The notes under the pieces: generated by a model
What the model saw: only the letters and a program-made list of their open reading frames with translations
Told to the model about the DNA's origin: nothing
Database searches by the model: none
Shown here: piece after piece, positions 25,201 to 36,303 of the stretch
Numbering within the stretch: position 1 is the first letter of the stretch
Layout of the letters: each line of letters opens with the position of its first letter
Assembly (NCBI GenBank): GCA_035772405.1
Contig: JAYKKM010000125.1
Location: forward strand, 1-64,000
DNA length: 64,000 bases
Direction of reading: 5' to 3'
Origin: Chrysogorgia sp. JL179-B06
Lineage: Eukaryota > Cnidaria > Anthozoa > Scleralcyonacea > Chrysogorgiidae
Translations under genes and position numbers: made by a program

Positions 25201-26261
25201 TCGATTCCTTGTATTTGCTCGTTGATGCCTTGTATTTGCTAGTTGATGCCTTGTATTTGCTCGTTGATGCCTTGTATTTGCTCGTCAGTGCCTTGTATTT
25301 GCTCGTCAATGCCTTGTATTTGCTAGTCAATGCCTTGTATTTGCTTGTCAATGCCTTGTATTTGCTCATCAATGACTTGTATTTGCTCGTCAATGCCTTG
25401 TATTTGCTCGTCAATGCCTTGTATTTGCTCGTTGGTGCCTTGTATTTGCGCGTCAATACCTTGTATTTGCTCGTTGATGCCTTGTATTTGCTCGTTGATG
25501 CCTTGTATTTGCTCGTCAGTGCATTGTATTTGCTAGTCAATGCCTTGTATTTGCTAGTCAATGCCTTGTATTTGCTCGTCAATGCCTTGTATTTGCTCGT
25601 CAATGCCTTGTATTTGCTCGTTGATGCCTTGTATTTGCTCGTAGATGCCTTGTATTTGTTCTTTAATGCCTTGTATTTGCTCTTCGATGCCATGTATTTG
25701 CTCTTCGATGCCATGTATTTGCTCGTCGATGCCTTGTATTTGCTCGTTGATGCCTTGTATTTGCTCGTTGATGCCTTTCATTTGCTCGTCAGTGCCTTGT
25801 ATTTGCTTGTCAATGCCTTGTATTTGCTCGTCGATTCCTTGTATTTGCTCGTTGATGCCTTGTATTTGCTAGTTGATGCCTTGTATTTGCTCGTTGATGC
25901 CAGTTATTTGCTCGTCAGTGCCTTGTATTTGCTCGTCATTGCCTTGTATTTGCTCGTTGATGCCTTGTATTTGCTGGTCAATGCCTTGTATTTGCTAGTC
26001 AATGCCTTGTATTTGCTAGTCAATGCCTTGTATTTGCTCGTTGATGCCTTGTATTTGCTCGTTGATGCCTTGTATTTCCTAGTCAATGCAGTGTATTTGC
26101 TCGTTGATGCCTTGTATTTGCTAGTCAATGCCTTGTATTTGCTCGTCAATTCCTTGTATATGCTCGTCAATGCCTTGTATTTGCTCGTTGGTGCCTTGTA
26201 TTTGCGCGTCAATGCCTTGTATTTGCTCGTCAATGCATTGTATTTGCTTGTTGATGCCTTG

Positions 26262-26340
26262 CATTGACTTTCAAATACAAGGTATTGAATAGCAAATACA
26301 AGGCATTGACGAGCAAATACAAGGCATTGACGAGCAAATA
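26262..26340 (-). repeat. 79-bp flipped satellite segment, copy 1
   Basis: Within forward satellite, a run of just under four monomers lies in reverse orientation, reading CATTGACTTTCAAATACAAG at its left end and finishing GAGCAAATA. It includes the tail TATTCAA (as TTGAATAGC), typical of block A3, although the sequence on its left is A2-type. At its right edge 17 bases pair perfectly with the adjoining forward sequence around a 13-base loop (26,332-26,344), so a stable hairpin is possible. Confidence 0.95.
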
Positions 26341-26411
26341 GCTAGTCAATGCCTTGTATTTTCTAGTCGATGCCTTGTATTTGCTCGTCAATACCTTGTA
26401 TTTACTAGTCA

Positions 26412-29400
26412 ATGCCTTGTATTTGCTCGTCAATGCCTTGTATTTGCTCGTCAATGCCTAGTATTTGCTCGTCAATGCCTTGTATTTGCTCGTCAGTGCC
26501 TTGTATTTGCTCGTTGATGCCTTGTATTTGCTCGTTGATGCCTTGTATTTGTTCGTCAATGCGTTGTATTTGCTCGTCGATGTCTTGTATTTGCTGGTCA
26601 ATGCCTTGTATTTGCTCGTCAATGCCTTGTATTTGCTCGTCAATGCCTTGTATTTGCTGGTCAATGCATTGTATTTGCTCGTCAATGCCTTGTATTTGCT
26701 GGTAAATGCCTTGTATTTGCCCGTCAATGCCTTGTATTTGCTAGTCAATGCCTTGTATTTGCTCGTCGATGCCTTGTATTTGCTCCTCAATGCCTTGTAT
26801 TTGCTCCTCGATACCTTGTATTTGCTGCTCAATACTTTGTATTTGCTCCTCAATACCTTGTATTTGCTCGTCAATGCCTTGTATTTGCTAGTCAATGCCT
26901 TATATTTGCTATTCAATGCCTTCTATTTGCTCCTCGATACCTTGTATTTGCTCGTCAATGCCTTGTATTTGCTTGTCAATGCCTTGTATTTGCTCGTCAA
27001 TGCCTTGTATTTGCTCGTCAATGCCTTGTATTTGCTCGTCAATGCCTTGTATTTGCTCGTCGATGCCTTGTTATTTGCTAGTCAATGCCTTGTATTTGCT
27101 CGTCAATGCCTTGTATTTGCTCGTCAATGCCTTGTATTTGCTCGTCGATGCCTTGTATTTGCTTGTATTTGCTCGTTGATGCCTTGTATTTGCTCGTTGA
27201 TGCCTTGTATTTGCTCGTTGAATGCCTTGTATTTGCTGTCAATGCATTGTATTTACTAATGAATGCCTTGTATTTGCTTGTCAATTGCTTGTATTTGCTC
27301 GTCGATGCCTTGTATTTGCTCGTTGATGCCTTGTATTTGCTCGTTGATGCCTTGTATTTGCTCGTCAATACCTTGTATTTGCTATTCAATGCCTTGTATT
27401 TGCTCATCAATGCCTTGTATTTGCTCGTTGATGCCTTGTATTTGCTCATCAATGCCTTGTATTTGCTCGCCAATGCCTTTTATTTGCTCGTCGATGCCTT
27501 GTATTTGCTAGTCAATGCCTTGTATTTGCTAGTCGATGCCTTGTATTTGCTCGTCAATACCTTGTATTTGCTAGTCAATGCCTTGTATTTGCTCGTCTAT
27601 GCCTTGTATTTGCTCGTCAATGCCTTGTATTTGCTCGTCAATGCCTTGTATTTGCTCGTCAATGCCTTGTATTTGCTCGTCAATGCCTTGTATTTGCTTG
27701 TTGATACCTTGTATTTGCACGTCGATGCATTGTATTTGCTAGTCAATGCCTTGTATTTGCTCGTCAATGCCTTGTATTTTCTCGTCAATGCCTTGTATTT
27801 GCTCGTCAATGCCTTGTATTTGCTCGTTAAAAACTTGTATTTGCTCGTCAATGCCTTGTATTAATCGTCAATGCCTTGTATTTGCTCGTTAATGCCTTGT
27901 ATTTGCTCGTCAATGCCTTGTATTTTCTCGTCAATGCCTTGTATTTGCTGTTCAATGCCTTGTATTTGCTATTCAATGCCTTGTATTTTCTCGTCAATGC
28001 CTTGTATTTGCTATTCAATGCCTTGTATTTGCTATTCAATGCCTTGTATTTGCTCGTCAATGCCTTGTATTTGCTATTCAATGCCTTGTATTTTATTTGC
28101 TATTCAGTGCCTTGTATTTGCTCGTCAATGCCTTGTATTTGCTAGTCAATGCATTGTATTTGCTCGTCAATCCCTTGTATTTTCTCGTCAATGCCTTGTA
28201 TTTGCTCCTCAATGCATTGTATTTGCTGGTCAATGCTTTGTATTTGCTGGTCAATGCTTTGTATTTGCTCGTCGATGCCTTGTATTTCCTCGTCGATGCC
28301 TTGTATTTGCTCGTCAATGCCTTGTATTTGCTCGTCGATGCCTTGTATTTGCTCGTCGATGCCTTGTATTTGCTCGTCGATGCCTTGTATTTGCTTGTTG
28401 ATGCCTTGTATTTGCTCGTCGATGCCTTTTATTTGCTCGTTGATGCCTTGTATTTGCTCGTTGATGCCTTGTATTTGCTCGTCGATGCCTTCTATTTGCT
28501 CGTCAATGCCTTGTATTCCTCGTCAGTGCCTTGTATTTGCTCGTCAATGCCTTGTATTTGCTAGTCAATGCCTTGTATTTGCTCGTCAATGCCTTGTATT
28601 TGCTCGTCAATGCCTTGTATTTGCTATTCAATGCCTTGTATTTGCTCGTCAATGCCTTGTATTTGCTATTCAATGCCTTGTATTTGCTCGTCAATGCCTT
28701 GTATTTGCTCGCCAATGCCTTGTATTTGCTCATCAATGCCTTGTATTTGCTCGTCGATACCTTGTATTTGCTCGTTGATGCCTTGTATTTGCTCGTCAAT
28801 GCCTTGTATTTGCTCGTCGATGCCTTGTATTTGCAAGTCGATGCCTTGTATTTGCTAGTCGATGCCTTGTATTTGCTCGTCAATACCTTGTATTTGCTCG
28901 TCAATGCCTTGTATTTGCTCGTCAATGCCTTGTATTTGCTCGTCAATGCCTTGTATTTGCTGGTTCATGCCTTGTATTTGCTTGTCGATGCCTTGTATTT
29001 GCTCGTCGATGCCTTGAATTTGCTCGTCAATGCCTTGTATTTGCTCGTCAATGCCTAGTATTTGCTCGTCAATGCCTTGTATTTGCTCGTTAATGCCTTG
29101 TATTTGCTGGTCAATGCTTTGTATTTGCTGGTCAATGCTTTGTATTTGCTCGTCGATGCCTTGTATTTCCTCGTCGATTCCTTGTATTTGCTCGTCAATG
29201 CCTTGTATTTGCTCGTCGATGCCTTGTATTTGCTCGTCGATGCCTTGTATTTGCTCGTCGATGCCTTGTATTTGCTTGTTGATGCCTTGTATTTGCTCGT
29301 TGATGCCTTGTATTTGCTCGTTGATGCCTTGTATTTGCTCGTCGATGCCTTCTATTTGCTCGTCAATGCCTTGTATTCCTCGTCAGTGCCTTGTATTTGC

Positions 29401-32400
29401 TCGTTAATGCCTTGTATTTGCTAGTCAATGCCTTGTATTTGCTCGTCAATGCCTTGTATTTGCTCGTCAATGCCTTGTATTTGCTATTCAATGCCTTGTA
29501 TTTGCTCGTCAATGCCTTGTATTTGCTATTCAATGCCTTGTATTTGCTCGTCAATGCCTTGTATTTGCTCGCCAATGCCTTGTATTTGCTCATCAATGCC
29601 TTGTATTTGCTCGTCGATACCTTGTATTTGCTCGTTGATGCCTTGTATTTGCTCGTCAATGCCTTGTATTTGCTCGTCGATGCCTTGTATTTGCAAGTCG
29701 ATGCCTTGTATTTGCTAGTCGATGCCTTGTATTTGCTCGTCAATACCTTGTATTTGCTCGTTGATGCCTTGTATTTGCTCGTCAATGCCTTGTATTTGCT
29801 CAATGCCTTGTATTTGCTAGTCAATGCCTTGTATTTGCTCGTCAATGCCTTGTATTTGCTCGTTGATGCCTTGTATTTGCTCGTCAATGCCTTGTATTTG
29901 CTCGTCAATGCCCTGTATTTGCTCGTCAATGCCTTGTATTTGCTCGTCAATGCCTTGTATTTGCTCGTCAATGCCTTGTATTTGCTCGTCGATGCCTTGT
30001 ATTTGCTCGTCAATGCCTTGTATTTGCTCGTCAATGCCTTGTATTTGCTCGTTAATGCCTTGTATTTGCTTTGCTGGTCAATGCTTTGTATTTGCTGGTC
30101 AATGCTTTGTATTTGCTCGTCGATGCCTTGTATTTCCTCGTCGATGCCTTGTATTTGCTCGTCAATGCCTTGTATTTGCTCGTCGATGCCTTGTATTTGC
30201 TCGTCGATGCCTTGTATTTGCTCGTCGATGCCTTGTATTTGCTTGTTGATGCCTTGTATTTGCTCGTCGATGCCTTTTATTTGCTCGTTGATGCCTTGTA
30301 TTTGCTCGTTGATGCCTTGTATTTGCTCGTCGATGCCTTCTATTTGCTCGTCAATGCCTTGTATTCCTCGTCAGTGCCTTGTATTTGCTCGTCAATGCCT
30401 TGTATTTGCTAGTCAATGCCTTGTATTTGCTCGTCAATGCCTTGTATTTGCTCGTCAATGCCTTGTATTTGCTATTCAATGCCTTGTATTTGCTCGTCAA
30501 TGCCTTGTATTTGCTATTCAATGCCTTGTATTTGCTCGTCAATGCCTTGTATTTGCTCGCCAATGCCTTGTATTTGCTCATCAATGCCTTGTATTTGCTC
30601 GTCGATACCTTGTATTTGCTCGTTGATGCCTTGTATTTGCTCGTCAATGCCTTGTATTTGCTCGTCGATGCCTTGTATTTGCAAGTCGATGCCTTGTATT
30701 TGCTAGTCGATGCCTTGTATTTGCTCGTCAATACCTTGTATTTGCTCGTTGATGCCTTGTATTTGCTCGTCAATGCCTTGTATTTGCTCGTCAATGCCTT
30801 GTATTTGCTAGTCAATGCCTTGTATTTGCTCGTCAATGCCTTGTATTTGCTCGTTGATGCCTTGTATTTGCTCGTCAATGCCTTGTATTTGCTCGTCAAT
30901 GCCTTGTATTTGCTCGTCAATGCCTTGTATTTGCTCGTCAATGCCTTGTATTTGCTCGTCAATGCCTTGTATTTGCTCGTCGATGCCTTGTATTTGCTCG
31001 TCAATGCCTTGTATTTGCTCGTCAATGCCTTGTATTTGCTCGTCAATGCCTTGTATTTGCTGGTTCATGCCTTGTATTTGCTTGTCGATGCCTTGTATTT
31101 GCTCGTCGATGCCTTGAATTTGCTCGTCAATGCCTTGTATTTGCTCGTCAATGCCTAGTATTTGCTCGTCAATGCCTTGTATTTGCTCGTTAATGCCTTG
31201 TATTTGCTCGTCAATGCCTTGTATTTTCTCGTCAATGCCTTGTATTTGCTATTCAATGCCTTGTATTTGCTATTCAATGCCTTGTATTTGCTATTCAATG
31301 CCTTGTATTTGCTCGTCAATGCCTTGTATTTGCTAGTCAATGCCTTGTATTTGCTAGTCAATGCCTTATATTTGCTAGTCAATGCCTTATATTTGCTAGT
31401 CAATGCCTTCTATTTGCTCCTCGATACCTTGTATTTGCTCGTCAATGCCTTGTATTTGCTTGTCAATGCCTTGTATTTGCTCGTCGATGCCTTGTATTTG
31501 ATCGTCAATGCCTTGTATTTGATCGTCAATGCCTTGTATTTGCTCGTCAATGCCTTGTATTTGCTCGTCGATGCCTTGTTATTTGCTAGTCATTGCCTTG
31601 TATTTGCTCGTCAATGCCTTGTATTTGCTCGTCAATGCCTTGTATTTGCTCGTCGATTCCTTGTATTTGCTGGTTGATGCCTTGTATTTGCTCGTTGATG
31701 CCTTGTATTTGCTCGTTGATGCCTTGTATTTGTTTGTCAATGCCTTGTATTTGCTCGTCGATGTCTTGTATTTGCTCGTCGATGCCTTGTATTTGCTCGT
31801 CAATGCCTTGTATTTGCTCGTCGATGCCTTGTATTTGCTGGTCAATGCATTGTATTTACTAGTGAATGCCTTGTATTTGCTTGTCAATTGCTTGTGTTTG
31901 CTCTTCGATGCCTTGTATTTGCTCGTTGATGCCTTGTATTTGCTCGTTGATGCCTTGTATTTGCCCGTCAATGCCTTGTATTTGCTCGTCAATGCCTTGT
32001 ATTTGCTAGTCAATGCCTTGTATTTGCTAGTCAATGCCTTGTATTTGCTAGTCAATGCATTGTATTTGCTCGTCAATGCATTGTATTTGCTAGTCAATGC
32101 CTTGTATTTGCTCGTCAATGCCTTGTATTTGCTCGAAGATGCCTTGTATTTGCTCGTCGATGCCTTGTATTTGCTCGTTGATGCCTTGTATTTGCTATTC
32201 AAAGCCTTGTATTTGCTATTCAATGCCTTGTATTTGCTATTCAATGACTTGTATTTGCTCGTCAATGCCTTGTATTTGCTCGTTGATGCCTTGTATTTGC
32301 TCGTCAATGCCTTGTATTTGCTCGTAAATGCCTTGTATTTGCTCGTCAATGCCTTGTATTTGCTCGTCAATGCCTTGTATTTGCTCGTTGATGCCTTGTA

Positions 32401-34406
32401 TTTGCTAGTCAATGCCTTGTATTTGCTCGTCAATGCCTTGTATTTGCTCGTTGATGCCTTGTATTTGCTCGTCAATGCCTTGTATTTGCTCGTCAATGCC
32501 ATGTATTTGCTCGTCAATGCCTTGTATTTGCTCGTCAATGCCTTGTATTTGCTCGTCAATGCCTTGTATTTGCTCGTCGATGCCTTGTATTTGCTCGTCA
32601 ATGCCTTGTATTTGCTCGTCAATGCATTGTATTTGCTCGTCAATGCCTTGTATTTGCTGGTTCATGCCTTGTATTTGCTTGTCGATGCCTTGTATTTGCT
32701 CGTCGATGCCTTGTATTTGCTCGTCAATGCCTTGTATTTGCTCGTCAATGCCTTGTATTTGCTCGTCAATGCCTTGTATTTGCTCGTCAATGCCTTGTAT
32801 TTGCTCGTTAATGCCTTGTATTTGCTCGTCAATGCCTTGTATTTTCTCGTCAATGCCTTGTATTTGCTATTCAATGCCTTGTATTTGCTATTCAATGCCT
32901 TGTATTTGCTCGTCAATGCCTTGTATTTGCTATTCAATGCCTTATATTTGCTCATCGATGCCTTGCATTTGCTCGTCGATGCATTATGTTTACTAGTCGA
33001 TGCCTTGTATTTGCTTGTCAATGCCTTGTATTTGCTCGTCAATGCCTTGTATTTGCTCGTCGATGCCTTGTATTTGCTCGTCGATGCCTTCTATTTGCTC
33101 GTCGATGCCTTGTATTTGCTCGTCCATGCCTTGTATTTGCTCGTCAATGCCTTGTATTTGCTCGTCAATGCCTTGTATTTGCTCGTCAATGCCTTGTATT
33201 TGCTCGTCAATGCCTTGTATTTGCTATTCAATGCCTTGTATTTGCTCGTCAATGCCTTGTATTTGCTATTCAATGCCTTGTATTCGCTCGTCAATGCCTT
33301 GTATGTGCTCGTTGATGCCTTGTATTTCCTAGTCAATGCCTTGTATTTGCTCGTCAATGCATTGTATTTGCTCGTCGATGCCTTGTATTTGCTCGTCGAT
33401 GCCTTGTATTTGCTCGTCAATGCCTTGTATTTGCTCGTCAATGCCTTGTATTTGCTCCTCAATACCTTGTATTTGTTCGTCGATGCCTTGTATTTGCTAG
33501 TCAATGCCTTATATTTGCTCGTCCATGCCTTGTATTTGTTAGTCAATGCCTTGTATTTGCTAATCAATGCCTTGTATTTACTCGTTGATGCCTTGTATTT
33601 GATAGTCGATGCCTTGTATTTGCTCGTCAATGCCTTGTATTTGCTCGTCAATGCCTTGTATTTGCTAGTCAATGCATTGTATTTGCTCGTTGATGCCTTG
33701 TATTTGCTAGTCAATGCCTTGTATTTGCTCGTCAATGCCTTGTATTTGCTCGTCAATGCCTTGTATTTGCTCGTCAATGCCTTGTATTTGCTCGTCAATG
33801 CCTTGTATTTGCTATTCAATGCCTTGTATTTGCTCGTCAATGCCTTGTATTTGCTATTCAATGCCTTGTATTTGCTCGTCAATGCCTTGTATTTGCTAGT
33901 CAATGCCTTGTATTTGCTTGTCAATGCCTTGTATTTGCTCGTCAATGCCTTGTATTTGCTCGTCAATGCCTTGTATTTGCTCGTCAATGCCTTGTATTTG
34001 CTCGTCAATGCCTTGTATTTGCTATTCAATGCCTTGTATTTGCTCGTCAATGCCTTGTATTTGCTATTCAATGCCTTGTATTTGCTCGTCAATGCCTTGT
34101 ATTTGCTAGTCAATGCCTTGTATTTGCTTGTCAATGCCTTGTATTTGCTCGTTGATGCCTTGTATTTGCTCGTCAATGCCTTGTATATGTTCGTCGATGC
34201 CTTTTATTTGCTCGTCAATGCCTTGTATTTGCTCGTCAATGCCTTGTATTTGCTATTCATTGCCTTGTATTTGCTATTCATTGCCTTGTATTTGCTCGTT
34301 GATGCCTTGTATTTGCTGGTCAATGCCTTGTATTTGCTAGTCAATGCCTTGTATTTGCTAGTCAATGCCTTGTATTTGCTAGTCAATACCTTGTATTTAC
34401 TAGTCA
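26412..34406 (+). repeat. Long A3 higher-order unit, copy 1 (7,995 bp)
   Basis: Landmarks here recur in the same order in 34,407-43,276, at displacements that rise stepwise: 7,995, then about 8,489, 8,482, 8,523 and 8,870 bp. Markers include the extra-T monomer TTGTTATTT at 27,068 and 31,576, CTCGTTAAAAACTTG near 27,825, GTATTAATCG near 27,858, and GTATTCCTCGTCAGTG near 28,512. The unit contains smaller internal repeats: 28,149-29,058 resembles 29,030-30,034 and 30,071-31,158. TATTCAA and TCGTCGA tails are much commoner than in A1 or A2. Confidence 0.9.
33714..34109 (+). repeat. 210-bp (10-monomer) tandem sub-repeat
   Basis: Bases 33,714-33,899 recur at 33,924-34,109, exactly 210 bp on. Each has several TCGTCAA tails, then TATTCAA, TCGTCAA, TATTCAA, TCGTCAA, TAGTCAA. 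It is a clean example of unequal exchange in steps of whole monomers, and is copied in the next long unit at 42,237-42,632. Confidence 0.9.
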
Positions 34407-35799
34407 ATGCCTTGTATTTGCTCGTCAATGCCTTGTATTTGCTCGTCAATGCCTAGTATTTGCTCGCCAATGCCTTGTATTTGCTCGTCAGTGCCTTGTA
34501 TTTGCTCGTTGATGCCTTGTATTTGCTCGTTGATGCCTTGTATTTGTTCGTCAATGCGTTGTATTTGCTCGTCGATGTCTTGTATTTGCTGGTCAATGCC
34601 TTGTATTTGCTCGTCAATGCCTTGTATTTGCTCGTCAATGCCTTGTATTTGCTGGTCAATGCATTGTATTTGCTCGTCAATGCCTTGTATTTGCTGGTAA
34701 ATGCCTTGTATTTGCCCGTCAATGCCTTGTATTTGCTAGTCAATGCCTTGTATTTGCTCGTCGATGCCTTGTATTTGCTCCTCAATGCCTTGTATTTGCT
34801 CCTCAATACCTTGTATTTGCTGCTCAATACTTTGTATTTGCTCCTCAATACCTTGTATTTGCTCGTCAATGCCTTGTATTTGCTAGTCAATGCCTTATAT
34901 TTGCTATTCAATGCCTTCTATTTGCTCCTCGATACCTTGTATTTGCTCGTCAATGCCTTGTATTTGCTTGTCAATGCCTTGTATTTGCTCGTCAATGCCT
35001 TGTATTTGCTCGTCAATGCCTTGTATTTGCTCGTCAATGCCTTGTATTTGCTCGTCGATGCCTTGTTATTTGCTAGTCAATGCCTTGTATTTGCTCGTCA
35101 ATGCCTTGTATTTGCTCGTCAATGCCTTGTATTTGCTCGTCGATGCCTTGTATTTGCTGGTTGATGCCTTGTATTTGCTCGTTGATGCCTTGTATTTGCT
35201 CGTTGATGCCTTGTATTTGCTGGTCAATGCATTGTATTTACTAGTGAATGCCTTGTATTTGCTTGTCAATTGCTTGTATTTGCTCGTCGATGCCTTGTAT
35301 TTGCTCGTTGATGCCTTGTATTTGCTCGTTGATGCCTTGTATTTGCTCGTCAATACCTTGTATTTGCTATTCAATGCCTTGTATTTGCTCATCAATGCCT
35401 TGTATTTGCTCGTTGATGCCTTGTATTTGCTCATCAATGCCTTGTATTTGCTCGCCAATGCCTTGTATTTGCTCGTCGATGCCTTGTATTTGCTAGTCAA
35501 TGCCTTGTATTTGCTAGTCGATGCCTTGTATTTGCTCGTCAATACCTTGTATTTGCTAGTCAATGCCTTGTATTTGCTCGTCTATGCCTTGTATTTGCTC
35601 GTCAATGCCTTGTATTTGCTCGTCAATGCCTTGTATTTGCTCGTCAATGCCTTGTATTTGCTCGTCAATGCCTTGTATTTGCTTGTTGATACCTTGTATT
35701 TGCACGTCGATGCATTGTATTTGCTAGTCAATGCCTTGTATTTGCTCGTCAATGCCTTGTATTTTCTCGTCAATGCCTTGTATTTGCTCGTCAATGCAT

Positions 35800-36303
35800 T
35801 GTATTTGCTCGTCAATGCCTTGTATTTGCTGGTTCATGCCTTGTATTTGCTCGTCTATGCATTGTATTTGCTCGCCGATGCATTGTATTTGCTAGTCAAT
35901 GCCTTGTATTTGCTCGTCCATGCCTTGTATTTGTTAGTCAATGCCTTGTATTTGCTAATCATTGCCTTGTATTTACTCGTTGATGCATTGTAATTGCTCG
36001 TCAATGCCTTGTATTTGCTCGTTAATGCCTTGTATTTGCTCGTCAATGCCTTGTATTTGCTCGTCAATGCCTTGTATTTTCTCGTCAATGCCTTGTATTT
36101 GCTATTCAATGCCTTGTATTTGCTATTCAATGCCTTGTATTTGCTCGTCAATGCCTTGTATTTGCTATTCAATGCCTTGTATTTGCTATGCAATGCCTTG
36201 TATTTGCTCGTCAATGCCTTGTATTTGCTAGTCAATGCCTTGAATTTGCTCGTCAATGCCTTGTATTTGCTAGTCAATGCCTTGTATTTGCTCGTCAATG
36301 CCT
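35800..36303 (+). repeat. 24-monomer block present in one A3 copy only
   Basis: These roughly 504 bp lie between two points that are adjacent in the first A3 copy (near 27,815). They include GCTCGCCGATGC, TAATCATTGCC and a core changed to TGCATTGTAATTG near 35,983. The same rare monomers occur as reverse complement in the inverted arm at about 45,382-45,760, so the inverted arm descends from the longer version of the unit. Confidence 0.8.

Larger units (their letters stand above)
11331..26261 (+). repeat. Satellite subfamily block A2
   Basis: From about 11,331 the monomer mix changes. TCGTTGA and TTGTCAA tails become frequent, and recurrent irregular monomers appear: TATATGTTCGTCGATGCC (near 13,443, 14,763, 17,848, 19,318, 20,534, 22,004, 23,072, 24,081 and 25,008), a tail ending CGTCGATTCC, and ATGCCATGTATTTGCTCTTC. 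These recur at spacings of about 0.9-1.9 kb, so the block is built of related higher-order units. It ends where the first flipped segment begins. TATATGTTCG also appears once in each long A3 copy (near 34,188 and 42,711), showing exchange across the boundary. Confidence 0.8.

Noticed and set aside
26262..26340. A small transposon or solo inverted-repeat element inserted in the array
   Set aside because: The 79 bp are themselves satellite monomers in reverse orientation. There is no foreign sequence, no target-site duplication and no terminal repeat beyond what the satellite supplies.
31529..34456. A 975-codon plus-strand open frame of ALYLLVN heptapeptides, resembling a leucine-rich membrane repeat protein
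   Set aside because: Same cause: a monomer whose length is a multiple of three and whose frames lack stops. Substitutions fall on CpG positions whatever the codon position, which argues against selection on a protein.
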